Numbered from the stretch's first letter, positions 9,015-18,010 are shown. The stretch: DNA of 64,000 nucleotides from Bacteroidaceae bacterium (GCA_017509605.1 JAFWPH010000055.1:17343-81342); one strand, 5' to 3'. The notes: generated by a model not told the origin, from the sequence alone. Numbers and translations are program-made.

Positions 9015-9138
9015 GTAGCTGAAATAATATCTGTTTCGTTTTTATAGTAGTGTTTCAAGCAGGAACGTTCATTGCAGCACTGAATTTGGGGTTAGCGCTG
9101 GTAGAATTTCTTGTTCCCCTGAATGCACGTTCATGTCG

Positions 9139-9172
9139 CAAATATAAATAAAATATCGGATTTACCTGTCAA
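9139..9172 (-). promoter_or_regulatory. Promoter for the hybrid two-component gene
   Basis: On the minus strand TATATTTG (9139-9146) is a -7 element and TTG (9170-9172) lies 23 bases upstream, slightly long spacing. It would give a leader of about 120 bases. Confidence 0.5.
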
Positions 9173-9192
9173 TCGAGATAAAAAACAGTGTT

Positions 9193-9245
9193 CTGATTGC
9201 AGCGGAATGAAACACATTCGCGTTTCATTCCGCTCATAGAATCAG
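9193..9245 (-). terminator. Terminator of the secreted metalloprotease-like gene
   Basis: A perfect 13-bp stem, AGCGGAATGAAAC (9201-9213) with GTTTCATTCCGCT (9222-9234), is extended by CTGATT/AATCAG. It lies just past the stop codon at 9263, and a T run follows about ten bases later on the minus strand. Confidence 0.75.
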
Positions 9246-9262
9246 GCAAGCGATGAATTCCC

Positions 9263-12200
9263 TTACTTCAATACTTTCTTACCGGCCACGATGTAGATGC
9301 CGTGAGGCAGTCCGTCGAGCGATGTGGTGCCTTGTCGAACGAGTTGGCCAGAGATGGAATATACATTCTCATCGTTCGCTTGCTGGTTACCGCCAGCTAT
9401 TTCCTCGATGCCAGAGGGAACTCCGTTGTTAGGCTCTCCATAGACATTGGTCATGTAGAACTTGACTCTGTATGGCCACTGTTCGGCAGTACTTTCCACC
9501 CAGTTGGTCAGATCGCGCGACCAATAGGACGTGGGTGCTCCGCTGACAACCAGCCAAACGTGGGTGCAACCTGCAGGACAATCAAAGGATATGGAGTGGT
9601 TAGCGTCATTATAAGTGGCGCGTGTGATGTCGCTGTAGATACGTGTACCATCGCCCTTGAACGCCACGAAACCGATGCGCCATCCAGCGCGGTTAGTGTT
9701 GTAGGCTGTATATCCTTCCTCCCCAGCCTTGCCTTCGAAATCCACATATAGGGTTGTGGCTTTAGAAGGAGCGTTAATGCGTATGGCGTTGTTGCCGTAG
9801 TTCTCTATGCAGGCCTTCTTCTCAGGCCACCAATATCCTTCTGCATCCTTGGTAAGGGCAGTCTGGCTGCGCCAACTGGCCTTACCGTTAGCGATGGATC
9901 GTATGGGGTCGAGGTCGAAGGTGGTCATTCTCGCTCCCCATTCCCACATCTCATCACCGAGCAAACTGACTTTCTGTGAAATGCTGCCAGTCATGCGTGT
10001 GCGCATATAGGTTTCGAAAGGGTCTTCGGGATCTTTGCAATCGTTCCAAAGACGGCCTACAGCATCCCATCCGAATTTGTGCACGAACCAATTCTGGATG
10101 AAGAAGTTCTCATAGCGTAGATAGCCAGCCATAGGATGGCGATGCATGCCGTTGAGCGAGTTCCAGAGCCATTCATTGCCATCGAGTAACTGGTTGGGAT
10201 AATACACGTACGCCATCCACTGGGCACACATTTCCCAGAACGGATTCTGGGTTGACTGATGCCAATTGTACATCCACCCGTTCCAGTCGCCGTTGTCGCA
10301 GTGGACTTGATACTGGAAGCAGTGACCTATCTCATGAGCCACAGTCTGACCTCCCCTCGATGTATAGGCCCATCGCGAGAGGGTGAGCATACCAATCTGG
10401 TTGTCGATGCCACTGCCTTCGGCAATCCAATCGCTGGTAGATTTGAGTCGGATAATCATCTTGTAGGTGTCGGTTTTGGACTTACCCTGATTGATGGTGA
10501 TGAATCCAAGTTTGTTGGCGTACATCTCAAATATCTTGTCGGCAGTGGAAAGGATATTCGCCACGGGTTCAGGCGCTTCGTCACCATAGCCCTTCTCCCA
10601 GAAGACCACCCAGTGCTTGGACTGCATGGACCGTTTGTAACTCCACTGGTTGTCATTGTCCTGGAGTTTGGCATCGGATCCACAGGCACTGCCGCTGCAG
10701 TAGATTTTCTTATCTACGGCAGTGATGCGTCTGTTGAGGGCGTTGACGGCGCCGCGTAACTGATCATCAGTGAGTGTGTAGTCCTCCATGCGCTCGTTGG
10801 CCGTCTCGATGGCAGACATAAGATTGTTGACAGTAGTGGACTTTCGCTCAGAATCTTTCCACCAGTTGACTACTTTCTTGGCATAGTCAATTCGTTGTGC
10901 AAGGTCATTGTAGAGTTGGTGCGAGTCATTGGCCAGCTGTATGGCATCGCTGAGAGCGTTATGTGCCTGCTCGATGGCGTTTTCATCGTATATCTTATTG
11001 CCCTCATCGTCAGTGCCTGTTCCCTGCAAGGCGGTACGAGCTTGCTCAATAGCGGCACTGAGCGCTTCGGTGGCAACGTCCTGTACGGGTTTGGCGAGTG
11101 CTTTCTCACCCACAGTGATGAGTTCTTCCAGTGCTTTTGCATAGTCATTGGTTGCCACTTCACCAATATAGAGCAGACGGAAGTTGTCCACGCAGAAGTA
11201 GTTGCCAGTGGGGTTCACGGTCATGGCACCGATATTGTTCTTTTCGTTCTCATCAACAACGGTGAATTCGATGGAGTAAGTGCGCATGGCGGTGATGGTG
11301 GTCTGGTGCAGTCCCGCCACGAGTGTCGCTCCCTTCTGTGCGGAGCCGTTATTGGTGCTGCTTCCGCTGCCCGTCTGCTGGATGTGGAGAGCCGTAGCGG
11401 TGAGTTTGTATTTGCCTTTGGGAAGTCCCGTGATTGTCTGAAGGACAGAAGTGTTGCCAATTTTGTTTCCGATACTGGTCCATGCTTCAAGATAATAGGT
11501 CCCCTCCTTTTGTGAGAACACATTGTTGCTCTGTGTGCTCATCCCCTTCACCGTCCATCCTGATGTGCCGTCCTCGAAGGAGGGATTGGTCAGGAACAGG
11601 TCGGTGCAGTCCACAGGATTGGTTTCCGAGGCATTGAGCCAATGGTAGTTGTCCAGTGCAGCCTGAAGTGCCTCATCGGCAGTAAGTAAGTCGCCAACAG
11701 TAGATTCCGCATTGTCCAGCACAGCCTGTGCTTGTTCGATGGCAGCCAAAAGGCTGGATGCCTCGCGTCCGCTTCCGTCGGCGTACGCTGTAGTGGCAGA
11801 CTGCAACGTCTGGCTCAGTTTTTCCTTGATGGCAGTCATGTCCTGGACGAGAATCTGCACATAGTCAATCAGCAAGTTGGCAGAGTTGCTGGAACCTCCG
11901 TCGCCAGCTTGGTAGCCAATCTGTATCTTGCCTTTTGTCTCTTGAGTGATGGTGAAGGTTATCTGGTCGAGTGTCCATGCTTTGGATGGGTAGCTCTTGA
12001 TGGTGGATTTGACAGCCGTACCATTGACTGGAACCCACGACAGTTCCGATGTTCCCTTGGTGGCCGACTTTCCATTGTAAGTAGGTGCATAGATGGTGTA
12101 AACGCCTGCGGGAAGAGTGACTGTCTGGTAGTAGGTCATCGACACCCCCCATCCTGTGGACAGGGCGAGTGCACCTCCTGTAGTCCCTCCGTTGTAACCT

Positions 12201-12466
12201 TTTTCGGGTACGGAACCACCGTTGAAGGTACCTGCGAATCCGTATTCATAGATGCCCGTGATGGTGTAATCAACGGTGAATCCAGCAGTCCATCCCTTGA
12301 TGTCTTTTATTTCCTGTTTCACCTCGTTGGTAGCTCCTTTTTTGTAATGGAACCCACTGTCGAAATTGTAGTTGGTAAGGTAGTCGGCTGTGACGTCAGT
12401 CTGTGCCATGACACCTACGCTCATGAGGGCAGAAATTGCCAGAGCGAAAAAGTTAGTTAGTCTCAT
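9263..12466 (-). CDS. Large secreted protein with HEIGH metalloprotease-like domain and sorting tail
   Basis: The 1067-residue protein starts with a signal peptide ending at VMAQ. Two beta-sandwich modules of carbohydrate-binding type follow (about 25-210 and 285-435), with FIVAR-like helical linkers (DNAESTVGDLLTADEALQAA and similar). The central domain (about 600-900) contains TVAHEIGHCFQYQ, with His 711, Glu 712 and His 715, and FWEMCAQW, where Glu 745 could be the third zinc ligand, a gluzincin arrangement. The domain reminds me of DUF6055, but this is from memory. The last 35 residues (VYSISGQLVRQG to GKKVLK) form a short sorting tail typical of secreted Bacteroidetes proteins. Target and substrate are unknown. 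Confidence 0.8.
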   Translation of the reverse strand: MRLTNFFALAISALMSVGVMAQTDVTADYLTNYNFDSGFHYKKGATNEVKQEIKDIKGWTAGFTVDYTITGIYEYGFAGTFNGGSVPEKGYNGGTTGGALALSTGWGVSMTYYQTVTLPAGVYTIYAPTYNGKSATKGTSELSWVPVNGTAVKSTIKSYPSKAWTLDQITFTITQETKGKIQIGYQAGDGGSSNSANLLIDYVQILVQDMTAIKEKLSQTLQSATTAYADGSGREASSLLAAIEQAQAVLDNAESTVGDLLTADEALQAALDNYHWLNASETNPVDCTDLFLTNPSFEDGTSGWTVKGMSTQSNNVFSQKEGTYYLEAWTSIGNKIGNTSVLQTITGLPKGKYKLTATALHIQQTGSGSSTNNGSAQKGATLVAGLHQTTITAMRTYSIEFTVVDENEKNNIGAMTVNPTGNYFCVDNFRLLYIGEVATNDYAKALEELITVGEKALAKPVQDVATEALSAAIEQARTALQGTGTDDEGNKIYDENAIEQAHNALSDAIQLANDSHQLYNDLAQRIDYAKKVVNWWKDSERKSTTVNNLMSAIETANERMEDYTLTDDQLRGAVNALNRRITAVDKKIYCSGSACGSDAKLQDNDNQWSYKRSMQSKHWVVFWEKGYGDEAPEPVANILSTADKIFEMYANKLGFITINQGKSKTDTYKMIIRLKSTSDWIAEGSGIDNQIGMLTLSRWAYTSRGGQTVAHEIGHCFQYQVHCDNGDWNGWMYNWHQSTQNPFWEMCAQWMAYVYYPNQLLDGNEWLWNSLNGMHRHPMAGYLRYENFFIQNWFVHKFGWDAVGRLWNDCKDPEDPFETYMRTRMTGSISQKVSLLGDEMWEWGARMTTFDLDPIRSIANGKASWRSQTALTKDAEGYWWPEKKACIENYGNNAIRINAPSKATTLYVDFEGKAGEEGYTAYNTNRAGWRIGFVAFKGDGTRIYSDITRATYNDANHSISFDCPAGCTHVWLVVSGAPTSYWSRDLTNWVESTAEQWPYRVKFYMTNVYGEPNNGVPSGIEEIAGGNQQANDENVYSISGQLVRQGTTSLDGLPHGIYIVAGKKVLK

Positions 12467-12556
12467 ACTGAATATTGTTTTTTTGTTTATATACTTGATG
12501 AAGTTCTATGATTCAGAATCGGATAAAAAAACGTTATTGATAGGGCTATTTTGGTG

Positions 12557-12564
12557 CAAAATTA
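12557..12564 (-). promoter_or_regulatory. -7 element (TAATTTTG) for the metalloprotease-like gene
   Basis: TAATTTTG on the minus strand, about 90 bases before the start at 12466, fits TAnnTTTG. No TTG box is seen at the usual distance. Confidence 0.4.
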
Positions 12565-12586
12565 TGAATCATAGGTCATTTGACTG

Positions 12587-12715
12587 CTATTTCTCGGTAT
12601 CAATAAATGGTAACTCTGTAACAATCCGCACATGGACTGATTCGACAATGCTGTTGAGGTAGGTCTTTGGCGAAATGCACACTGCGGCCACGGTCATTAC
12701 TAATGTCTTTTTCAT
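12587..12715 (-). pseudogene. Possible remnant of a secreted-protein gene start (42 codons)
   Basis: On the minus strand an ATG at 12715 opens MKKTLVMTVAAVCIS, which looks like a signal peptide, but the frame then runs through unremarkable sequence to TAG at 12587-12589. This suggests the truncated 5' end of a former secreted protein, or chance. The rest of 12467-12830 holds no gene that I can see. Confidence 0.3.
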
Positions 12716-12830
12716 TGCGGTAAAAACGTTTTAATTACGGTTTTCAACGATTATTTGAAATATCACATATAAACAAAAAAATCAGCCAACAACATTTCTG
12801 TTATTGACTGAGAATCAATCTCTTTATCTT

Positions 12831-12907
12831 TGGGGTGGCTAGTCGGACTCGAACCGACGACATTCAGAACCACAATCTGACGCTCTAACCAACTGAACTA
12901 TAGCCAC
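12831..12907 (-). tRNA. tRNA-His (GTG)
   Basis: The minus strand folds as a cloverleaf. The acceptor stem is GTGGCTA/TAGCCAC with C73 and an encoded CCA (12831-12833). The anticodon arm CAGATTGTGGTTCTG has anticodon GTG, and GGTTCGAGTCC forms the T arm. A G at 12908 can serve as the histidine-specific G-1 opposite C73. Confidence 0.97.
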
Positions 12908-12945
12908 CATGTTGGTTGATGAGGGACAACCCCCAAAAGCGAGTG

Positions 12946-12977
12946 CAAAGTTACAATAACTTTTGCAATCTCCAAAA
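12946..12977 (-). promoter_or_regulatory. Promoter of tRNA-His
   Basis: On the minus strand TAACTTTG (12946-12953) is a -7 element and TTTTGG (about 12972-12977) lies 19 bases upstream, the standard Bacteroidetes spacing. Transcription would start some 30 bases before the tRNA. Confidence 0.65.
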
Positions 12978-13055
12978 TTTTGGGTGACTTTTTATTTCAA
13001 AAATCATAATTGCATGAGTATTTCACAAACCGGCTCCATATTTTCCGCATTTTTC

Positions 13056-13087
13056 TTGTCTATTTCATGTCTAAATGACTATATTTG
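13056..13087 (+). promoter_or_regulatory. Promoter of the small secreted protein gene
   Basis: TTG (13056-13058), 21 bases, then TATATTTG (13080-13087) fits the Bacteroidetes promoter pattern, with a leader of about 20 bases to the ATG at 13114. Confidence 0.7.
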
Positions 13088-13113
13088 CACACATAGACAA
13101 AAACAAGAAGATT

Positions 13114-13569
13114 ATGAAAAAGGTGATTATGATGATAGTGGCAGTTGTGCTGCCCCTTTGTGCAATGGCACAGAAAACGTATGTGAATGTCGTGGCGTCT
13201 GGATTGCTGGACAGGTATCATTCCCTCTCCATCACAGGAGACGTGCCTTCAGGCATTAAGAACTACTACGACCCCTACACCGACCAAACAACTTTGGGCG
13301 ATGTCATCAACAAATTGGTGGCTCAAGGATTTGTTGTCGAGCAGATGTCGTGTGGAGGCGGTGAGAAAGGTGTGGAAGCCGTTTTGCTGTCCAAGACAGC
13401 CTCTCCCGATCTCACATCGGTTCGTGGGAATACGATGATGGGCAACAACAGTGAAGTCGTGGAAGTGGCCCGCTTCAACCTACAGGGCATCCCTGTCCGT
13501 CCACAGGAGAAAGGTGTTCAGATTGTGGTCTATTCCAACTACACCACCCGCACCGTGATCGTGGAATAA
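13114..13569 (+). CDS. Small secreted protein with sorting-like tail, unknown function
   Basis: The 151-residue protein starts at 13114 (MKKVIMMIVAVVLPLCAMAQ), a clear signal peptide; an upstream ATG at 13075 overlaps the promoter and is rejected. The mature part of about 130 residues has no motif I know. Its end, VVEVARFNLQGIPVRPQEKG with a following VQIVVYSNYTTRTVIVE, has the rhythm of the short C-terminal tails of larger secreted proteins in this window. It has its own promoter and lies upstream of the nitroreductase gene. Confidence 0.75.
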   Translation: MKKVIMMIVAVVLPLCAMAQKTYVNVVASGLLDRYHSLSITGDVPSGIKNYYDPYTDQTTLGDVINKLVAQGFVVEQMSCGGGEKGVEAVLLSKTASPDLTSVRGNTMMGNNSEVVEVARFNLQGIPVRPQEKGVQIVVYSNYTTRTVIVE

Positions 13570-13638
13570 CGAAGAACAATGCCTTTTATAAATACTACTT
13601 TCAAAAACGATATGAACTTTTAAAAAAATTTTAGACCT

Positions 13639-14259
13639 ATGAAAAAGAAGTTTTTATGGGGTGCAGTTATCGCACTCTTCACATTGACCGGCTGTAGCAA
13701 CAACAGCAATGAAAAAACCACATCCACTCCTTCGTTCGACGAGGTGTTGACCACGAGAAGAAGCATCCGCAGCTACGACGCCACAAAGAAGATCACTGAG
13801 GCAGAAGTCCGTGAACTATTCAAAGCCACCCAAGAAGCACCATCGTGGGCCAACCAACAGCCCTCAAAGTATTATGTGGCGATGAGCGAGGAGAAACTGG
13901 CAGCCGTTCAGAACATGGTTGGCGGCAACAAGGACCGCATCTCCAACGCGCCCGTTCTCATCGTATCCACATTTGAACGTGGCAAGTCGGGCTTCTTCCA
14001 AGGCAACCAGACCAATGAGGTCGGTGACGGCTGGGGTGCCTACGACAACGGTCTGAGCAACTGCTATCTGATTATGAAGGCAAGGGCCATGGGATTCGAC
14101 ACACTCATCATGGGTATGCGTGATGCCGACCAACTACGTGAGTTGTTTTCCATTCCCGAGAACGAGACCGTCATGGCCGTGATTGCCTTGGGTTACAGAG
14201 CCGAAGAGCCCAATCAACCTGGACACAGGGACCTTGATGAGGTTGTGAAGTTCTTCTGA
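13639..14259 (+). CDS. Nitroreductase-family lipoprotein
   Basis: The 206-residue protein has a lipoprotein signal (ALFTLTGCSNN, Cys 19) followed by a nitroreductase fold. TTRRSIRSYDATKKI is the FMN-phosphate-binding RRSIR start, EAPSWANQQPSKYYV is typical of the second motif, and ALGYRAEEPNQPGHR is the family's usual C-terminal GY region. Members are FMN-dependent NAD(P)H oxidoreductases. A membrane-anchored, exported version is odd for a flavoenzyme but recurrent in Bacteroidetes. Its substrate is unknown. Confidence 0.9.
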   Translation: MKKKFLWGAVIALFTLTGCSNNSNEKTTSTPSFDEVLTTRRSIRSYDATKKITEAEVRELFKATQEAPSWANQQPSKYYVAMSEEKLAAVQNMVGGNKDRISNAPVLIVSTFERGKSGFFQGNQTNEVGDGWGAYDNGLSNCYLIMKARAMGFDTLIMGMRDADQLRELFSIPENETVMAVIALGYRAEEPNQPGHRDLDEVVKFF

Positions 14260-14278
14260 TGACCATCTTCGACATGAT

Positions 14279-14581
14279 ATGACACACCCGAAATTCATCA
14301 TCACTATGGACGGTTTCTTCCGTCTCGGCATGGTTTTTCTTCATCAGGATCTGCTGCGGCAAGGAGATTCATGTATAGGTGGAGGTTATTATGAAGTTGA
14401 CTATACGTGCAACCGTCTGCTCCTTGACCGTTCTTCCACCGATTTTGGGGTTCCGAAATGGCATTTGTTGGAGACGCTGAAAGTACCATCACAGTACAGG
14501 GGATTTCGCTTGGTCTATTATTATCCTGACGGGATGGAGTTTGATGTGAGTGAGGAACTAAGCATTGAGTACTACGACTAA
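14279..14581 (+). CDS. Conserved-looking hypothetical protein
   Basis: The 100-residue frame begins 19 bases after the nitroreductase stop and keeps protein-like composition to its end (RLVYYYPDGMEFDVSEELSIEYYD). It has no signal peptide and no motif that I can name. Aromatic-rich beta-like segments (SCIGGGYYEVDYT, YRGFRLVYYY) suggest a small beta-sandwich or barrel. It probably shares a transcript with the nitroreductase gene. Confidence 0.65.
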   Translation: MTHPKFIITMDGFFRLGMVFLHQDLLRQGDSCIGGGYYEVDYTCNRLLLDRSSTDFGVPKWHLLETLKVPSQYRGFRLVYYYPDGMEFDVSEELSIEYYD

Positions 14582-14645
14582 GGTGTCCACCGTGGCTTAT
14601 TCCAAACATTAGCCGTGGAAGTCGTCATTTCCCTTATGACACATT

Positions 14646-14674
14646 GAAGGCGGGGTGTTATTTGCCCCGCCTTC
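14646..14674. terminator. GC-rich hairpin between convergent genes
   Basis: GAAGGCGGGG (14646-14655) and CCCCGCCTTC (14665-14674) form a perfect 10-bp stem in the gap between the 14279-14581 gene and the convergent fucosidase gene. There is no strong T tract, so termination strength is uncertain. Confidence 0.6.
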
Positions 14675-14706
14675 ACTGTGTCGTTGTCCTTCAGAACCAA
14701 GTCCGT

Positions 14707-16371
14707 TCAGAGTTTTACCTTGAGAATGGGCATGATGTTGTTGAGGTTCTTCTCGGGGAGGTTGACAATAAGCGCCTCAGTCGTTCGCTGGTACTTCACT
14801 TTTCCGTAGCCGAGGAGTTCAATGGACTTGATTTTCTCGGTGCACAAGTCAGAACCTTCCTTGAGCGCCTTCACCCTTACGGTGTGGTCTTCGGGCCAAG
14901 CGAGTGCAGCGACGTAGAGGTTCTTACCATTTTGTGTGAAACGAATCTCATTAGAACCAGCCTTTGTGTATTGTCCGTCGTTAAAACCTTGGTTGTTGAT
15001 GGCTATATCGCTTTCTGCAATGGGTCCTTCACCGAAGATTTTCCAAGGACGCGTCTTCACGATACCCTCGCTGTTGATTTTCATCCATGCACCGAACTCC
15101 TTCATGATGGCGAGTTCTTTCTCGTCGGGAGTGCCATCAGCACGCAGTGGAACAGAGAGGAGCATATTGCCATTTTTGCTCACAATATCGACCAGCAGTT
15201 TGGCAACGGTGGCCGCGCTCTTGTAACCATTCCTTTCGTAGATGCCTTTGTTGTAGTGCCAGTCACCGATGCAGTTGCAGCACTGCCAAGGACGTTCGAT
15301 GATTTTGTTTGGCGCTCCACGCTCCACATCCCACACCAAGGCTTCTTTCTGCTCATCGTTGAGTATTTTACCGAACACGACAGCCTCGTTCTTTCCCTTA
15401 TGCGTCGCCATGCTATGGTTGTACATGTGGGTGGTGATTTTGAGGCCACAATCACTGATGGGATAGAACGGCAGTACCGTCACATCGAAATAGACGAGGT
15501 CAATGTTGTATCGGTTGATGGCATCAATGGTTCGGTTATAGAAGTTAGTGACAAACTCCTGTGAAGGAGGACATGCACCACCTTGCCACCCCCATTGGTT
15601 ATGTATTCCTCCATTGTCCCATGTCCGATCGCTGAAATCGTGGTCCTGCTGGTACAGTTTCTGAGGGTCGAGTCCCTTCCACCATTTCTCCGTTCCATCG
15701 GGGTTGGGTTTGTAGCCATCTTCTTTGGTAAGCCATCCATCGTACTTCACACCACGCTTGTCGCCCTTAAGGTCGAATCGTCGTGAGGGTTCATACCAAA
15801 TCCAAGAATGGTCTGCATGGAAAGAGACGCCGAATGGCAGTCCGTACTTTTTGGCGGCTTTTGACCATCCATCGAGCAAGTCCTTGTGAGGTCCGATGGC
15901 TTTGGCGTTCCATTCCTGGTACTTGCTGTCCCAGAGGTCGAAGTTGTCGTGGTGGTTGCCAAGCGCGAAGAAATACTGTGCTCCGCACTCCTCCTTGTAG
16001 AAGCGCACGAGTTCGTCGGGATTCCAGTTCTCCGCCTTGAAGAGTGGCAGAATGTCTTTGAATCCGACCTCGCTGGGATGTCCATAGTGCTCGCGGTGGT
16101 AGTTGTACTTGTAAGTTCCTTCCATATACATCTCACGTGCCATCCAGTCGCCGGAGCCTTCAACGCATTGTGGTCCCCAGTGTGCCCAAATGCCGAACTT
16201 GGCATCGCGGAACCACTCAGGTACCTCATAGGTTCTCAACGACTCCCATGTGGGAGAGAAAGCGCCAGTCTGCATGGGTTCGTCGGTTTCAAGTACTGGA
16301 ATTTGGTATTCTTGTGCTGATGCCGATGTCAGGACAAGCAGCATTAACGTGGAAATAAAAGTTTTTTTCAT
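14707..16371 (-). CDS. Secreted alpha-L-fucosidase, GH29
   Basis: I start at 16371 (MKKTFISTLMLLVLTSASAQ), a signal peptide; 554 residues. The fold is GH29: WFRDAKFGIWAHWGPQC near the N terminus, FFALGNHHDNFDLWDSKYQEWN, and nucleophile Asp 296 in DLVYFDVTVLPFYP. A C-terminal beta domain ends the protein. The enzyme would release terminal L-fucose from glycans. It is the last gene of the fucose operon (spaced 74 bases from the mutarotase gene) and resembles the N-terminal 540 residues of the large fucosidase at 24345-28460, suggesting ancient paralogy. Confidence 0.93.
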   Translation of the reverse strand: MKKTFISTLMLLVLTSASAQEYQIPVLETDEPMQTGAFSPTWESLRTYEVPEWFRDAKFGIWAHWGPQCVEGSGDWMAREMYMEGTYKYNYHREHYGHPSEVGFKDILPLFKAENWNPDELVRFYKEECGAQYFFALGNHHDNFDLWDSKYQEWNAKAIGPHKDLLDGWSKAAKKYGLPFGVSFHADHSWIWYEPSRRFDLKGDKRGVKYDGWLTKEDGYKPNPDGTEKWWKGLDPQKLYQQDHDFSDRTWDNGGIHNQWGWQGGACPPSQEFVTNFYNRTIDAINRYNIDLVYFDVTVLPFYPISDCGLKITTHMYNHSMATHKGKNEAVVFGKILNDEQKEALVWDVERGAPNKIIERPWQCCNCIGDWHYNKGIYERNGYKSAATVAKLLVDIVSKNGNMLLSVPLRADGTPDEKELAIMKEFGAWMKINSEGIVKTRPWKIFGEGPIAESDIAINNQGFNDGQYTKAGSNEIRFTQNGKNLYVAALAWPEDHTVRVKALKEGSDLCTEKIKSIELLGYGKVKYQRTTEALIVNLPEKNLNNIMPILKVKL

Positions 16372-16445
16372 TTTAGTCAAGTTATTTAGGATTTATAGAG
16401 GGGATAGATGCTATAGATACTATAGAACTGTATTGCTGGGCTCTA

Positions 16446-16823
16446 TCAATAGAGGTGGAAGAAGCGTTCCATCATCTGCCATTTCTCATCGCTACGGGCA
16501 TGTTCGTCACAGCCCTGCATTTTGGCGACAGTAGCCTCCCACTCCGCTTGTCGAGGCAAGGTAGCCAATCGGTTCATGGCTTGTTGCCAATCGAAATCGA
16601 CAGGTGTGTCAACAATCATGACAACTTTTGTGCCGAGAATATAGAGTTCCATTTCGAGGATGCCCACCTGCCGAATGCCATCACGCACTTCTTTCCATGA
16701 TGATTTCTCAGAATGTAGTTCTCTGTATTTGGCTATCATTTCGGGATTGTCTCGGAGTTCAAGAATCTGAACATAGCGTTTGGTGGGGAAGCCGTAGTCT
16801 TTTTGTTGATAACCTTTAGTCAT
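16446..16823 (-). CDS. L-rhamnose/L-fucose mutarotase family protein (DUF718)
   Basis: The 125-residue protein matches the RhaM-like dimeric alpha/beta-barrel family: KRYVQILELRDNPEMIAKYRELHS, GILEMELYILGTKVVMIVDT and DEKWQMMERFFHL. These enzymes interconvert sugar anomers. In a cluster with fucI and fucP the substrate is most likely L-fucose, as proposed for the family member in the Campylobacter jejuni fucose locus. It lies between the zinc dehydrogenase and the fucosidase genes in one operon. Confidence 0.85.
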   Translation of the reverse strand: MTKGYQQKDYGFPTKRYVQILELRDNPEMIAKYRELHSEKSSWKEVRDGIRQVGILEMELYILGTKVVMIVDTPVDFDWQQAMNRLATLPRQAEWEATVAKMQGCDEHARSDEKWQMMERFFHLY

Positions 16824-16889
16824 AATTGATTTATTTTAGGAGGAACGAAGATAATAAGATCATCAGGAAGATAGTAGGATAGTATTGGA

Positions 16890-16925
16890 GAGCCCAGGGC
16901 GTCTGGAGAAAGATGTCCTGGGCTC
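16890..16925 (-). promoter_or_regulatory. 9-bp intergenic hairpin inside the fucose operon
   Basis: GAGCCCAGG (16890-16898) and CCTGGGCTC (16917-16925) are perfect inverted repeats in the 112-base gap after the dehydrogenase gene. No T tract follows, so it may be an mRNA stabiliser or partial attenuator that sets the level of the last two genes. Confidence 0.5.
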
Positions 16926-16935
16926 CCTTGAACAA

Positions 16936-17961
16936 TCATTCTGTGAAATCGACGAGTATGCGGAAAACCTTACCAGGGTTCTGGCTCCACCACTGCATGG
17001 TCTCGAGAGCCTCTTCTGGTTTGACAACCTTAGTGATGAGGTTATCTACAGGACAGTTCCCTCTTTCGAGATAACGGATGACAGCTCGGAAGTCCTGTGG
17101 AGTGGCATTGCGAGAGCCTCGTATGTCGAGTTCTTTCTGCACGAAGAGTTTTGTTTGGAAAGTGACATCGCTCTTGGCATAGCCGATGCAAGCCACCCGT
17201 CCAGTGAAAGCGACCTCATTGACAGCCATCTGGTAAGTGAAGGGATTACCGACCGCTTCGATGACCACGTCAGGGCCAAAACCGCCAGTGATATCCAGAA
17301 GTCGTTGGTGCACATCCTCAGTCTTCGTGTTGATGGTAAATGTTGCTCCCATCTTCTTGGCTAGTTCGAGTTTCTCGTCATCAAGGTCAGCGGCGATAAC
17401 CGTAGCTCCACGTGTCACAGCTCTAACCACGGCTCCCATACCAACCATTCCACATCCGATGACCATGACGACGTCGATGTCGGTGACTTGAGCCCTGCTC
17501 ACGGCATGGAAACCGACACTCATGGGTTCAATGAGTGCGCTGGTCTTTGTATCGAGTGTTCCTGCCGGGATGACCTTTTCCCATGGCAACACGATGTATT
17601 CCTTCATTGCTCCGTTGCGTTGCACGCCCAGTGTCTCGTTATGTTGGCAAGCGTTGACGCGTCCGTTGCGACATGACGCGCATTTATTGCAATTGGTATA
17701 AGGATTGCATGTGACAACCAAGCCAGGTTTGAGTTCCTCGGGAACATTGGTGCCTACAGCCTCGATGACCGCACCAACCTCGTGTCCTGGGATGACAGGA
17801 TTAAGGGCCATGGTGTTGCGTCCCATGAACGTATTGAGGTCGCTACCACAGAAGCCGACGTACTGGAGACGCAACAGCACCTCGCCGGCTGAGGGTTGTT
17901 GTGGAGTGTCAATGTTGATGACGCTCAGGTTTTGTGAATGAGAAATTTGAATTGCTTTCAT
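16936..17961 (-). CDS. Zinc-dependent alcohol/sugar dehydrogenase (MDR family)
   Basis: Starting at 17961 (MKAIQISHSQNLSV) gives 341 residues, normal for the family. Catalytic zinc ligands are Cys 38 (FCGSDL) and His 60/Glu 61 (GHEVGAV). Four structural-zinc cysteines lie in CNPYTNCNKCASCRNGRVNAC. The NAD(P)-binding Rossmann part has VMVIGCGMVGMGAV. Relatives oxidise threonine, galactonate or other polyols. In this fucose operon it probably acts on a downstream intermediate such as a keto-deoxy acid or lactaldehyde; this is inference. It lies 49 bases after fucP. Confidence 0.9.
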   Translation of the reverse strand: MKAIQISHSQNLSVINIDTPQQPSAGEVLLRLQYVGFCGSDLNTFMGRNTMALNPVIPGHEVGAVIEAVGTNVPEELKPGLVVTCNPYTNCNKCASCRNGRVNACQHNETLGVQRNGAMKEYIVLPWEKVIPAGTLDTKTSALIEPMSVGFHAVSRAQVTDIDVVMVIGCGMVGMGAVVRAVTRGATVIAADLDDEKLELAKKMGATFTINTKTEDVHQRLLDITGGFGPDVVIEAVGNPFTYQMAVNEVAFTGRVACIGYAKSDVTFQTKLFVQKELDIRGSRNATPQDFRAVIRYLERGNCPVDNLITKVVKPEEALETMQWWSQNPGKVFRILVDFTE

Positions 17962-18010
17962 TTTTATTATTGTTTGGCCACCGAATTGAGGCGGCATAGA
18001 AATCGGCTAT

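Noticed and set aside
3102..12466. Polysaccharide-utilisation locus
   Set aside because: An HTCS and glycosidase are present, but no SusC/SusD pair lies anywhere in the window.
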